DNA from: an uncultured Oscillospiraceae bacterium
GTDB lineage: Bacteria > Bacillota > Clostridia > Oscillospirales > Oscillospiraceae
NCBI GenBank assembly: GCA_934567355.1
Contig: CAKTJC010000007.1
Span: forward strand, 33,631-97,630
Reading direction: 5' to 3'
DNA length: 64,000 bases
Numbering within the stretch: position 1 is the first letter of the stretch; every line of letters starts with the position of its first letter. Position numbers and translations under genes: made by a program. Below the pieces are notes generated by a model that was not told where the DNA came from, ran no database searches, and saw nothing but the letters and a program-made list of their open reading frames with translations. Positions 53,482-62,204 of this stretch are shown here, one piece after another.

Positions 53482-54893
53482 CTGATAATCTCCATTCCCG
53501 GCCGCTTTTCGGCCGCTGTGATCTGCTCCCTGGGAATATCCAGGAAGAGCTTCAGGGGCGATGCGTCATAGCCGTCCGCCGCCTGCGCCGCCCGGGGGCG
53601 GATGGGGCGGGACATGCAGAAATAGCGCACCTCGTCCGCCACGTGATCCTCGCCGTCGGTGTCCACATCCTCGCTGCTGCATTTGTCGTACTGCAGCAGG
53701 GGCACCGTGCGGCGGAACGCCCGGCAGTTGCTGAAAATGTACATCTGGGGGTAGCCGTTCTCGTCCAGCTGCAGGCGGTAGTGCACCTGCATCCACCCGG
53801 GCAGGCGCTTGTTGTCCCCCGGTTGGAAATATACCTGGTGCCGCGCCGCCGTCTGGGCGATGCTCTCGCCGGTCTCCCCGTCCCAGATGGCGGGGTCGGC
53901 AATGCCGGTGATTCTCTTTCCCCGGAGCCAGCGGTGCTCGCACTCGATCTGCCGGATCCTGCCGAACACCTGATCCGGCGTCCACCGCACCCCCTCGTTG
54001 GGGGTGCCCGTGCAGCCGTAGAGCTCCAGGATGCGGTAGGCCACCCCGTCGTAATCCACCGCCCACCAGCCGCAGGAGAAGGGGCGGTGATAGCCCCAGT
54101 CGAAGCTGCGGTAAATTCTCCAGTCCTTCGGGATCTCAAAGGGCTCGATGACGTGGGTGTATTTCCGGTCGCGGTAGTGGTCGGGGCGGTCGTAAAAATC
54201 CTCGAAAAACTGCCCCTCGTATACGTCCCAGTCCCCGTCCAGCCAGGCTCTGCGCAGCTTGGGCGGCAGCTTTTCCAGGCTGCGCAGGTACTGGGGCTGG
54301 CTTTTCATCAGCGCCGCATTATCGGTGCACAGCGCCTGGATAAAGGCATAGTCCTCCGGGTGCTCCTGCTCTTCGAACCGGCGGTCGATGAACAGGCGCT
54401 TGAAATAGCCGTGGCTGGGGCCGCCGGGGTTCAGGGTGTAATAGGTGCGCTTGGGAAAATCATTCGTGCCCCGGACGCAGGCGTCGATCTGCACCAGCCA
54501 GTTCTCCTGGAACTGCCCCGCCTCGTCGGCAAACCACACGTCGTATTCCGCGCCCTGATACTGCCCCAGATCCTCGTCCCCGTCGCAGTAGCCGAAGGCG
54601 ATGGTGCTGCCGTTTGGGAAATAGAAGATCTTGTCGCCCTTGTTGTAATTGGCCGCGCCGGAGAGCATCAGCAGCAGGGGAGCGATGTGATTGTTGTACA
54701 GCTCCCGGTAGGTGCGCCGGGTGATGAGCACCTTGATGCCCCCGTAGCGCAGGCACAGCAGCACCGCCTTCCAGCGGACGAACCAGCTCTTGCCGCCGCC
54801 CCGGGCGCCGCCGTAGCCCACATACCGGTGCTTTTCCAGCAGCGCCTGCCGCTGCTTGGGATTGGGGCAGGGCATCGTCAGCTTATTCGGCAT
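53478..54893 (-). CDS. Terminase large subunit
   Basis: A 471-residue DNA-packaging motor. Walker A is GGARGGGKS (residues 28-36), Walker B VWFADEAG, and nuclease-domain acidic residues occur at SFDWGYHRPF, GIADPAIWD and DGEDHVADEVRY. It cuts and translocates DNA through the portal. ATG at 54893 overlaps the small subunit by 11 bases; an internal ATG at 54875 is possible. Confidence 0.93.
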   Translation of the reverse strand: MPNKLTMPCPNPKQRQALLEKHRYVGYGGARGGGKSWFVRWKAVLLCLRYGGIKVLITRRTYRELYNNHIAPLLLMLSGAANYNKGDKIFYFPNGSTIAFGYCDGDEDLGQYQGAEYDVWFADEAGQFQENWLVQIDACVRGTNDFPKRTYYTLNPGGPSHGYFKRLFIDRRFEEQEHPEDYAFIQALCTDNAALMKSQPQYLRSLEKLPPKLRRAWLDGDWDVYEGQFFEDFYDRPDHYRDRKYTHVIEPFEIPKDWRIYRSFDWGYHRPFSCGWWAVDYDGVAYRILELYGCTGTPNEGVRWTPDQVFGRIRQIECEHRWLRGKRITGIADPAIWDGETGESIAQTAARHQVYFQPGDNKRLPGWMQVHYRLQLDENGYPQMYIFSNCRAFRRTVPLLQYDKCSSEDVDTDGEDHVADEVRYFCMSRPIRPRAAQAADGYDASPLKLFLDIPREQITAAEKRPGMEIIR

Positions 54894-55242
54894 ACCGCTC
54901 CGCCTCCCCCGCCAGCGTCACCACCACGCCGCTGTCCGCCCCGGCGCTCAGGTTCCGCTCCAGCTGCATGAGCTTCAGCTCCCGCTCCCGGGTGTCCATG
55001 GAGCAGTCCTGGCACAGGATGTCCTGCAAGTCCTTCAGCACCCCGGTCAGCTGCTTCAGCGCCGCCCGATCCACCATTCCCTTGCCCCGGCATTTCTGAA
55101 TTTCGAAGGTGATCTCCCCCTCGTCCTCCCTGCGCTTTTCCTTCCGGGTCACGATCCCCCGATCCAGCTCCTCCGTCGCCCGCTCCAGCCGCTCCAAAAG
55201 TCCGATCGCCGCCCGCCGGATCCGTAAGCTGTCCTCTTCCAT
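54883..55242 (-). CDS. Terminase small subunit-like protein
   Basis: A 119-residue helical, charged protein directly upstream of and overlapping the large terminase gene, the usual place of the DNA-recognising small subunit. It contains RRAAIGLLERLERATEELD and a KQLTGVLKDLQDILC helix. No clear helix-turn-helix was seen, so identity rests on position. The ATG at 55242 follows AAAGGA. Confidence 0.65.
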   Translation of the reverse strand: MEEDSLRIRRAAIGLLERLERATEELDRGIVTRKEKRREDEGEITFEIQKCRGKGMVDRAALKQLTGVLKDLQDILCQDCSMDTRERELKLMQLERNLSAGADSGVVVTLAGEAERYAE

Positions 55243-55284
55243 GTTCCATTTTTCCTTTCTTCCGTTTTCTCCCCTCCGCCAAAA

Positions 55285-55500
55285 AATTGATGAACGGTAC
55301 GCACTCCGACGAGAATGTAGGGGCCGATGCCCACATCGGCCCGCAATCTTACGAAACCACCGCGGCGCATTGAATGGGGCAGGGGAATGGGATGAAAACG
55401 CAACATTTTCCCATTCAACCGGGCATGGAAATATTCCGCCCCGGCACGGGCCGATGTGGGCATCGGCCCCTACAATGAAACCTGGGGTGCGTACCACTCA
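55285..55500. repeat. Family A palindromic repeat, locus 8
   Basis: Two C-G type hairpins around ATTGAATGG and CCATTCAACC, between the terminase and Zn-ribbon genes. Confidence 0.88.
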
Positions 55501-55504
55501 TCCG

Positions 55505-55696
55505 TCACGCCATGCAATCCTCCACCTCCACCATTCTTTCCCACATGCACCTTTCGCACAGGTATTCCCCGCCGCCCAGGGGGAAGCAGCGGTCGTCGGC
55601 GATGTGGGCGCCGCAGTCGGCGCAGACGGGGCGGCGGGAGAGCCAGCGGTCACCCCGGGCGGCCAGACGCTCCGCCTCCAGCCAGGGCTCAGTCAT
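55505..55696 (-). CDS. Small zinc-ribbon phage protein
   Basis: A 63-residue protein with two CxxC pairs (CADCG and CERCM) likely binding one zinc. Overlaps the upstream gene by 8 bases. Function unknown; small Zn proteins are common before terminase genes. Confidence 0.65.
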   Translation of the reverse strand: MTEPWLEAERLAARGDRWLSRRPVCADCGAHIADDRCFPLGGGEYLCERCMWERMVEVEDCMA

Positions 55697-55904
55697 GGCC
55701 GTGCCCCTCCCAGACGCTTTCCAGCACCTGCATGGCCGCGCACACCGGCGCGCCCGTGCGGCCGTTCTGCTCCACCCGGTCGATCAGAATGAACGTGCCC
55801 CCCAGCAGCCGCACATACATCCCCGTATGCACCACCCCCGTCGGCACCCGCGTCGCCCACGCCCGCCCCCGGGCATCCCGCCCGGTGCAAAGATCATAGC
55901 CCAT
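55689..55904 (-). CDS. Small phage protein of unknown function
   Basis: A 71-residue protein (RARGRAWATRVPTGV-like basic start, then YVRLLGGTFILIDRVEQNG) that may form a small beta-barrel. First gene of the minus-strand phage operon. I see no family match. The ATG has a weak AAGATGGGAAGAA-type site. Confidence 0.55.
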   Translation of the reverse strand: MGYDLCTGRDARGRAWATRVPTGVVHTGMYVRLLGGTFILIDRVEQNGRTGAPVCAAMQVLESVWEGHGHD

Positions 55905-56059
55905 TTTTTCTTCCCATCCTTTCCGTCCGTCTTATTGGACATATTGTAGAGTATGCTTTGAATAAACTTCAGTAAAAATAAGTTGAAATTTCAGAACCTC
56001 TATGTTAAAATAAATCCCAGGGCGGGCTGCCTCCCGCCCCGGATGCATTTTGACAAATC

Positions 56060-56224
56060 GAAAGTAACTTTCACCTTGGCTTCTCGCCATCGCGTCTGCG
56101 GAGTCGGATCTGCTTTCGATTTTCGGTTCACTTTCGTCAACCGTGAGTTCATTATAGTGTATATTTATCAACTTGTCAAGTCCACTTATTCCACTATTTT
56201 GAATATCCGTTTACTTTTGTGAAC
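56060..56224. promoter_or_regulatory. Candidate ImmR-type operators between divergent phage operons
   Basis: Three dyads in the AT-rich 55905-56315 gap: GAAAGTAACTTTC (56060-56072), GGTTCACTTTCGTCAACC (56125-56142) and GTTTACTTTTGTGAAC (56209-56224). They share the core ACTTTYGT and lie between the repressor-like gene and the phage operon, as a switch region would. Confidence 0.5.
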
Positions 56225-56315
56225 CTCCCACAAAAATGCATTCCCCTAACCCCGATCTTCTTGCCGGAATCCGGCAAAATCTACAAGGCGGGGGACGGCA
56301 CAGGGGAGAAACACC

Positions 56316-56870
56316 ATGTTCTATGAAAACTTCGTTGCCCTCTGCAAGGCCAGGGGGGAGTCCCCCTCCCGGGCTGCGCTGAACGCCGGTCTGAGCAAGG
56401 CCGCCGTGTCCCAATGGAAGCAGAACCCCGACGCGCTGCCCTCGGCGGCGGCGGTGGAAAAGCTCAGCGCCTACTTCGGCGTCCCCGCCGACCGGCTCCT
56501 GGGCGGCACCCCCGACGCCCGGAGCTTCTATGACCGGTTCGCGTCCCTGTGCCGCAGCCGGGGCGTCAGTCCCTCCCGCGCTGCCGAGGATGCGGGGCTG
56601 AGCAAATCCGCCGTCTCCAAATGGAAGCGGGAGCCGGACGCCATTCCCTCCGGCGCGGTGCTTTCCAAGCTCAGCGCCTACTTCGGCATCCCCGCCTCCC
56701 AGCTCCTGGCCGACGCTCCCGCCCCCACCCCCGACGACGAAGCCCTGAAATTCGCCCTCTTCGGCGGCAGCGAAAACATCACCCCCGAAATGTTCGAAGA
56801 AGTCCGCTCCTTCGCAAGATTCGTAATGGAGCGGGAACGAAGCAAGGAAAACAAAAAAGGCCTCCCCTGA
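56316..56870 (+). CDS. Tandem-HTH phage repressor-like protein (ImmR-like)
   Basis: A 184-residue regulator with two consecutive XRE-type helix-turn-helix domains, residues 1-63 and 70-132, about two-thirds identical to each other (FVALCKARGESPSRAALNAG and FASLCRSRGVSPSRAAEDAG). An acidic C-terminal tail follows. Most such repressors have one domain and dimerise; this one could bind a dyad as a monomer or link two sites. It lies divergently from the phage genes and upstream of an ImmA-like peptidase. ATG after GGGGAGA. Confidence 0.85.
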   Translation: MFYENFVALCKARGESPSRAALNAGLSKAAVSQWKQNPDALPSAAAVEKLSAYFGVPADRLLGGTPDARSFYDRFASLCRSRGVSPSRAAEDAGLSKSAVSKWKREPDAIPSGAVLSKLSAYFGIPASQLLADAPAPTPDDEALKFALFGGSENITPEMFEEVRSFARFVMERERSKENKKGLP

Positions 56871-56944
56871 GCAGGGAAGGCCGTGTGCATCAATAATTTG
56901 ATGCACAGTACGTTGAACAGAAAAACCTTTCAGGAGCGCTTAGG

Positions 56945-57228
56945 GGATGCCAAGTCCCTTGCCCCCGCTCTGCGGGGGGGTGGCCGAGCGAAGCGAGGTC
57001 AGGGGGTGTGGCGTTGGATGATTGCCGCCCCGCCAAAATTTGCACCATACTCCTTTGGACAAACGACACCCCTTCAGTCTCGCTGGCGCTCGACAGCTTC
57101 CCCAAAGGGGAAGTCAAGGCACTTGCCCCCCGCCCTGCGGGGGGTGGCCGAGCGTCAGCGAGGTCAGGGGGTGTGGCGTGCGTTGGCTGCTGACACCCCA
57201 AACTTTGCACTTCCCCTGACTTTCCCCA
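56945..57228. repeat. Family B intergenic repeat, copy 5 (double)
   Basis: Two units with GGGTGGCCGAGCG, GAGGTCAGGGGGTGTGGCGT and CACCCCTTCAGTCTCGCTGG. It separates the repressor gene from the ImmA-like gene, which normally overlap or adjoin. Confidence 0.85.
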
Positions 57229-57255
57229 CCCACTTCCATCAGAAAGGACACCGTC

Positions 57256-57684
57256 ATGGTTTCGCTTCAGGCGCTTTATGACCAGGCTGAACAGCAGAAT
57301 ATCCCCGTGCTGCGCGGCCGGATGCCGGCGTGCGGATCCATGTCCGTCCAACTGCCGGACGGGCGCTGCGTCATCGGGCTGGACAGCCGCCCCTTCACCC
57401 AGCCGGGGGAGCGGGTGCACCTCGGCCACGAGCTGGGGCACTGCCTCACCGGCAGCTTTTATAATATCCATTCCCCCGCCGACCTGCGGGGCCGCCACGA
57501 AAACCGCGCCGACAAATGGGCCATCCGCCGCCTGATCCCCGTCGATCAGCTGGACGACGCCATCGCCGCCGGTCACACCGAATTATGGGATCTGGCCGAC
57601 TATTTCGGCGTCACCGAACCCTTCCTGAAAAAAGCCCTCTGCCTCTACATCCACGGCAACCTGGCCGCAGAACTGTACTTCTAG
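57256..57684 (+). CDS. ImmA/IrrE-type metallopeptidase
   Basis: A 142-residue zinc peptidase with HELGH (residues 58-62) and a third ligand near Glu82 in GRHENRADKWA. In ICEBs1 and related phages ImmA cleaves the repressor ImmR after DNA damage or signals, releasing lytic or transfer genes. Here it would act on the tandem-HTH protein. It is separated from that gene by 385 bases of family B repeat, so it may need its own promoter. ATG after AAAGGA. Confidence 0.87.
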   Translation: MVSLQALYDQAEQQNIPVLRGRMPACGSMSVQLPDGRCVIGLDSRPFTQPGERVHLGHELGHCLTGSFYNIHSPADLRGRHENRADKWAIRRLIPVDQLDDAIAAGHTELWDLADYFGVTEPFLKKALCLYIHGNLAAELYF

Positions 57685-57744
57685 CACCGCCCCAGCAACC
57701 GGGACGGTGTTTTTGCGCAAAAAATTCCCCCTGGGGGGAGAGGT

Positions 57745-58020
57745 TTCACTGTAGGGGACGATGCCCACATCGTCCCGCGCCGGGACGGTCAATATCCATG
57801 TACCGGTTGAATGGAAAAATGTTATATAAACATTTCATTTCCCCGTCCCCTTCAACGTACCGCGAGGTTCCGTAAGATTTCGGGCCGATGTGGGCATCGG
57901 CCCCTACATTCTCGCTGCACTGCATACCATTCAACGTACTGCGGCGGTTTCGTGGGGTTTCGGGCCGATGTGGGCATCGGCCCCTACATTCACGTCGGGG
58001 TGCGTTCCGTTCATCGAACC
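57745..58020. repeat. Family A palindromic repeats, locus 9 (one and a half units)
   Basis: One A-T type and two C-G type hairpins in a row; the extra unit repeats TTCAACGTACTGCGG and the right arm. A GGGAGGGGCATT dyad at 58027-58056 follows, at the end of the VWA/FHA gene. Confidence 0.85.
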
Positions 58021-58063
58021 ATTTTTAATGCCCCTCCCGAAAGTGGGAGGGGCATTAAGGAAG

Positions 58064-60310
58064 TCAGTTCTTTGTGATTTTTACTTTGTAGCGGATGGAG
58101 CCGGCCTGGAGGGTGGTGCCGGGTTCTACCTTGGACCAGTGGCCGGGGCGCTGGGGGATGCCGGTGAGGCTGGTGCCGTTGGTGGAGCCGCAGTCGGTGA
58201 GGTAGAGGATGTGGCCGTCCCACTGGAGCTCAAAGTGCAGGCCGGACAGGGAGGTATCCCGGGGATTGAGAATGACGTCCGCTTTGCTGTTTCTTCCCAG
58301 GGTACGGCTGCTGCCGGGCTCCATGGTCACATAGACGGTGCCGGCGGGGTTGCCCTCCGGGGTCAGGCGGACGGTGCAGCTGCCGGGGCGGCCGGGGGTG
58401 GGCGCGGCGGGCTGCTGGGCGGCCTGGAGCATCTCCTCCTGGGCGCTGCGGCGCTGGGCGGCACGCAGGGCGGATACGCTCTGGTGCAGGCTGTCGCGCT
58501 GCTTTTCCGGCTTCGGCTCCCGGCGGCCGAAGATCCCGCGGGCGCTACCGGACGTCTTTTCGGCGGCCTGCGCCTCACCCGGCTCTTCGGTCAGGTCCCA
58601 TTCCTCAGTGGCGGCGGCGGGAGGCGCAGACGGCTTCCTGCGGTGCTGCCGCCCGGGGGCGGGCTGCTCCGGCTTCGGGGCGTGGGCTTCTTCCTCCTGG
58701 GACGCTTCCTCGCTCAGGTTCAGGAACTGGTTCAGGTCGATCTGCCCCTGCAGGAAGGCGGTGAGCTCGGCATCCGCCTGCTCGAGCCGGGATTCGGACG
58801 CAGCCGGGGGCGCTTCCTCCGCCTGCTTTTCCGGCGCGGCCTCCGTCTGCGCCGGGGCTTCGTCATTTTCGGCGGGGGCGGGGACCGGCTCCGCTGCCTT
58901 CGGTTCCTCCGGCGGGATATCCTTTTCTTCACGCACCGGCTCCGGGAGCTCTTCCGGCTGCTTTTCCGACGTTTCCGGGGCCTCCGGGGGCTCCGGTTCG
59001 GGCTGCTCCGGCGCCGTCTGCGCCGGGGCTTCTCTGATGTCCGGCAGGGGCGGGAGCTGGGCGGGCTGCGCCGGGGCCGCCTGCTCTGCATCCGCCTTTT
59101 CGGGCTGGGGAGCGGCGGGGGACTGCTTTTCGGCCGGTGCCTTTTCCTTCCTGGGAATCTTCTTCGGTTCGGCGGAGGCGGCCTTATGCTTGTCCGCCGC
59201 CACGATGACGATGGCCAGGACGATGAGCACCCCGATGACGCTGAAGCCGATCATGGCATAGTAGCGCATATCGTCCGCGTGCTCATCCAGGTATTCCGGG
59301 ATGGTCTCGGCGGGCTGGGTGATGGGGGGAATGGTCTCCGGCGGCTCGGTGGGCGGCAGCGTCGGCGGCTCGGTGACCGGCTCCGGCAGGGGCGGCAGGG
59401 CGGTGGTATCCACGGTGAGGGTATCGGTGACGGCGCGTCCCTCGCCCTGCCAGGTCAGGGTCAGCTCCACGGTCTTATCGGCGCGGGGAATGTCGTCGGT
59501 GTTCAGGCGGAGCACTCTCCACTCGCTGGTGGCGTTGACCATGTCCCGCACGGCCTGCTCCACGGTGGCCACGGAGCCGTCCCCCTCTGCAAGGGGGGTG
59601 CGGCAGGCTCCGCCCAGGGAGAGGGTGGCGTAGCGCTCCAGCCGCTGGGCATTGGCGGAAGCATAGTTGGTAATCGGCGGCGTGAGCAGCGCCACGAAAT
59701 TGACGCTCATGCCGCTGCCCTGGACGATGCGCGCCGCCTGATCCTCATTGATCTTGACAATGGGCGACTCGTCGATGCCGTCGGTAAAGATGAAGATGCA
59801 GGAGAAGCCGGTCTCCTGGGCGGCGACGGTGGAGATCACGGTATCGATGGTCTCGTACAGGTTGGTGCCGATGGCGTCATAGGTGCAGGCAGCCTCGATG
59901 GCTTCCCTGCGCTGCGCCGGGTCGGTGAGCTTCTCGCCGAAGGACACCTCCCGCCCCATGGTGATGAGCACCATGGAATCCTTCGGGCCCAGGGCGTCGC
60001 TGAGGGCGATAAGCCCCAGCCGCTGCTGATCCCGCTGGTAATTGCTGAAGGAGCGGGAATTATCCACCACGCAGTAGAAGGTGAGCCCCAGGTTTGCCTC
60101 GGCCCGGGTGCCGCCGTCACCGCCGCCGATGGTCACATCGCCCACCGACACGTCCACGGTGCCGGAGGACAGGGGAATGGTCATCACGGTCAATTGGCTG
60201 CCCTCCACCGCCGTGCCGGGGTAGAGCAGCTTCTGCCCGTCTGCGCGGGCACACAGGGGCAGGGCTGCCAGCAGCGCAAGTGCCAGCAGGATCGCAGCGC
60301 ATCTTCTCAT
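58064..60310 (-). CDS. Membrane protein with extracellular VWA domain and cytoplasmic FHA domain
   Basis: A 748-residue protein: signal sequence (1-22), an extracellular von Willebrand A domain with MIDAS DxSxS at Asp83/Ser85/Ser87 and FTDGID, a Thr/Pro-rich stalk, one membrane helix (about 347-370), a long Pro/Glu/Ala-rich cytoplasmic linker, and a C-terminal FHA domain (LGRNSKADVILN, GLHFEL, DCGSTNGT). FHA binds phospho-threonine, so outside binding could be coupled to a Ser/Thr kinase pathway. ATG immediately follows the protease gene's stop (TAA-ATG). A kinase gene is not in the window. Confidence 0.88.
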   Translation of the reverse strand: MRRCAAILLALALLAALPLCARADGQKLLYPGTAVEGSQLTVMTIPLSSGTVDVSVGDVTIGGGDGGTRAEANLGLTFYCVVDNSRSFSNYQRDQQRLGLIALSDALGPKDSMVLITMGREVSFGEKLTDPAQRREAIEAACTYDAIGTNLYETIDTVISTVAAQETGFSCIFIFTDGIDESPIVKINEDQAARIVQGSGMSVNFVALLTPPITNYASANAQRLERYATLSLGGACRTPLAEGDGSVATVEQAVRDMVNATSEWRVLRLNTDDIPRADKTVELTLTWQGEGRAVTDTLTVDTTALPPLPEPVTEPPTLPPTEPPETIPPITQPAETIPEYLDEHADDMRYYAMIGFSVIGVLIVLAIVIVAADKHKAASAEPKKIPRKEKAPAEKQSPAAPQPEKADAEQAAPAQPAQLPPLPDIREAPAQTAPEQPEPEPPEAPETSEKQPEELPEPVREEKDIPPEEPKAAEPVPAPAENDEAPAQTEAAPEKQAEEAPPAASESRLEQADAELTAFLQGQIDLNQFLNLSEEASQEEEAHAPKPEQPAPGRQHRRKPSAPPAAATEEWDLTEEPGEAQAAEKTSGSARGIFGRREPKPEKQRDSLHQSVSALRAAQRRSAQEEMLQAAQQPAAPTPGRPGSCTVRLTPEGNPAGTVYVTMEPGSSRTLGRNSKADVILNPRDTSLSGLHFELQWDGHILYLTDCGSTNGTSLTGIPQRPGHWSKVEPGTTLQAGSIRYKVKITKN

Positions 60311-61276
60311 TTATTGCACCTCTTTCTCTTGATTGGAACGCTTTTGCCTGTATTCCAGGATCACTTCTTTTGCCGTCCTGATAAAATACCATATAAATAC
60401 GCCGATGGCGGCCACGCCCAGGGCGAAGATGCCGTAGGCGGCGGCGTGGGGCAGATCCGGCCGGTGGAGCAGATTCTTCACCAGCACCACTGCCGCCGGT
60501 TCGCCGGGCAGGGTGGTATAGGGGATGTTCAGCCGGTCCAGCAGCTCCATGGCGTAGTCGGTGTACACGGCGCAGAAGAGCTCGGTGGTCACGGCCTCTT
60601 CAAAGCCGTAGGTATTCTGCGCCACCACCGCGCCGGAGGCATCCACCAGGGGGCCGCCGGAAAAGCCGTGCTGGATGGCGGCGGTGTGGATGATGGAGCG
60701 GGTGTTTCCGGCGCTGGTCATGATCAGCCGGTCGGAGATGGTCCCTTCGGTGACGGTCACGTCCTCCGGCCCGGAGTCCGCGCCGTAATGGGTGCCGCTC
60801 AGCCCGGCAAAGCCCAGGGCATACACCGGCGTCCCGTCGGCGACGTGGCGGCTGGAGATCAGCGGCAGCGCCGTGCAGCCGGGGAGCTGGCTCTCGGAGC
60901 GGAGCACCGCCACATCGGGATAGCCGTCGGTGGTCAGCAGCACGGTGCATTCCACCGCGCCGTCCTCCAGAGGCACCTGGCTGCTGTCCAGCTGGGCGCC
61001 GTCCTTTAAGATCCACAGGCGGATGGAATCCGGGTCGCATTTCCCGCTGCCGGAGGCCACATGCCAGTTGGTGAGGAACACGTCCGATTCCTCCCCGGCG
61101 ACCCCGACGGCGAAGGCGGTTCCCGTCCACCGCAGCCGCTGGCCGGTATCGCTGTTGGTGCCCATGCCGTAAACATGCACCACGCTGCCCCGGTCGCCCT
61201 CCACCCCCTCCGGCGCCGCATACACCCGCGGCACCAGAACCAGAAGGAGCAGCAGAAGGGGGATGATTTTTTTCAT
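60311..61276 (-). CDS. Membrane-anchored trypsin-like serine protease
   Basis: A 321-residue S1-fold protease with a signal peptide, catalytic His in TNWHVASG, Asp in YPDVAVLR and Ser in HGFSGGPL, and a C-terminal membrane helix near residues 280-305 (AAYGIFALGVAAIGVFIWYF). No PDZ domain, unlike HtrA. It should act outside the membrane and is coupled with the VWA/FHA gene, so it may process that protein or its ligand. The ATG at 61276 follows AAAGGAG. Confidence 0.86.
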   Translation of the reverse strand: MKKIIPLLLLLLVLVPRVYAAPEGVEGDRGSVVHVYGMGTNSDTGQRLRWTGTAFAVGVAGEESDVFLTNWHVASGSGKCDPDSIRLWILKDGAQLDSSQVPLEDGAVECTVLLTTDGYPDVAVLRSESQLPGCTALPLISSRHVADGTPVYALGFAGLSGTHYGADSGPEDVTVTEGTISDRLIMTSAGNTRSIIHTAAIQHGFSGGPLVDASGAVVAQNTYGFEEAVTTELFCAVYTDYAMELLDRLNIPYTTLPGEPAAVVLVKNLLHRPDLPHAAAYGIFALGVAAIGVFIWYFIRTAKEVILEYRQKRSNQEKEVQ

Positions 61277-61324
61277 GAATAATTCGGCTCCTTTCGGTAA
61301 GTTTCCCAGGTAACATGCGGAACC

Positions 61325-61540
61325 GGTCAGATGGATGGGATGCAATCCGTTCCCCTTGTAGGGGCCGATGCCCACATCGGCCCGCGCCGGGACGGTTAAC
61401 GTCCATGCCCGGTTGAATGGGAAAATGTTACGTTTTCATCCCATCTCCTCGTCCCATTCAACGTATCAGGTCGGTTTCGTAAGGTTTCGGGCCGATGTGG
61501 GCATCGGCCCCTACATTCGCGTCGGGGTGCGTACCGTCAG
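61325..61540. repeat. Family A palindromic repeat, locus 10
   Basis: Two C-G type hairpins around GGTTGAATGG and CCATTCAACG. It ends at the stop of the membrane protein gene at 61537. Confidence 0.87.
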
Positions 61541-62178
61541 CCCAGCAGGTACTCTAAAAATCTTGCGTCCTTTTCGTAGTCCTCGGAGCTGGCGACGATG
61601 AAGATGCAGCTTGTGTCGGAGGCGAGGGGGTAGGTTTTGGCGAAATCCGTATCGTTCAGGCGGATGGCGATGGGGATGCCGTCCTGCTCGATGGTGTCGC
61701 AGCGGGAAAGCATATCCTCAGGCAGCACCAGGCGCAGGTCGAGGACGATTTCCTGCTCCCAAAAATGGGCAAGCGTCGCCTCGTCCGTGATGATGTAATC
61801 CAGGGTGCGCGCAGCGATCATGCTCGTGACCACCATGAAGGACGCCGCATCGGTCTGGCTCATGGCGCCGGAATCAAAGTCCAGCCAGCGTGTCTCAATC
61901 AGGTCAGTCCGCGTATCCGCGTCGCTGCCGCAGTGGCTCCAGTAGTCCGTGCTCAGGTGGGCATAGCCCGCCTGGGTGGTGGAATTATTGATGAAAATGC
62001 CGGAAATGAGCACATTCTTCCGGTTGCCGGCAATGGTGGTGATCAGCGACACCAGCAGACACAGCGCCGCGATGCCGCCCACGATATACCATATATAATA
62101 CTCGCGGACGTGCTCCACCTTCTTGCGAAACGGCAGCGCCTGAAACTGCTTCCAGCTGAAACTATCCCGATCCTTCAT
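61537..62178 (-). CDS. Membrane protein of unknown function, single-pass
   Basis: A 213-residue protein: cytoplasmic N-terminus (WKQFQALPFRKKVEHVREYY), one membrane helix (IVGGIAALCLLVSLITTIA), then an extracytoplasmic mixed domain with FMVVTSMIAARTLDYIITDE, which is reminiscent of periplasmic binding folds. Similar architecture occurs in uncharacterised Clostridia proteins. It precedes the protease and VWA/FHA genes in the same direction, with a repeat between. The ATG at 62178 follows AAGGAGAA. Confidence 0.65.
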   Translation of the reverse strand: MKDRDSFSWKQFQALPFRKKVEHVREYYIWYIVGGIAALCLLVSLITTIAGNRKNVLISGIFINNSTTQAGYAHLSTDYWSHCGSDADTRTDLIETRWLDFDSGAMSQTDAASFMVVTSMIAARTLDYIITDEATLAHFWEQEIVLDLRLVLPEDMLSRCDTIEQDGIPIAIRLNDTDFAKTYPLASDTSCIFIVASSEDYEKDARFLEYLLG

Positions 62179-62204
62179 GTTTTTCTCCTTTTTGTGACCC
62201 GCCC

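Larger units (their letters stand above)
41851..57684. mobile_element. Podovirus-like prophage module, incomplete
   Basis: Structural and lysis genes run on the minus strand from 55904 down to 41851: small Zn-binding and early proteins, terminase small and large subunits, portal, Prp-like protease, scaffold-like protein, N4-gp56-type capsid, connector-like proteins, a gp10-like tail hub, fibre-related proteins, endolysin and holin. A repressor and ImmA-like gene lie divergently at 56316-57684. No integrase, replication gene, tape measure or att site is visible. Five host family A repeats lie within it, so it has been resident for a long time. Boundaries are approximate. Confidence 0.75.

Noticed and set aside
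41851..57684. A complete, inducible prophage
   Set aside because: No integrase, replication genes, tail tape measure or attachment sites were found within the window.
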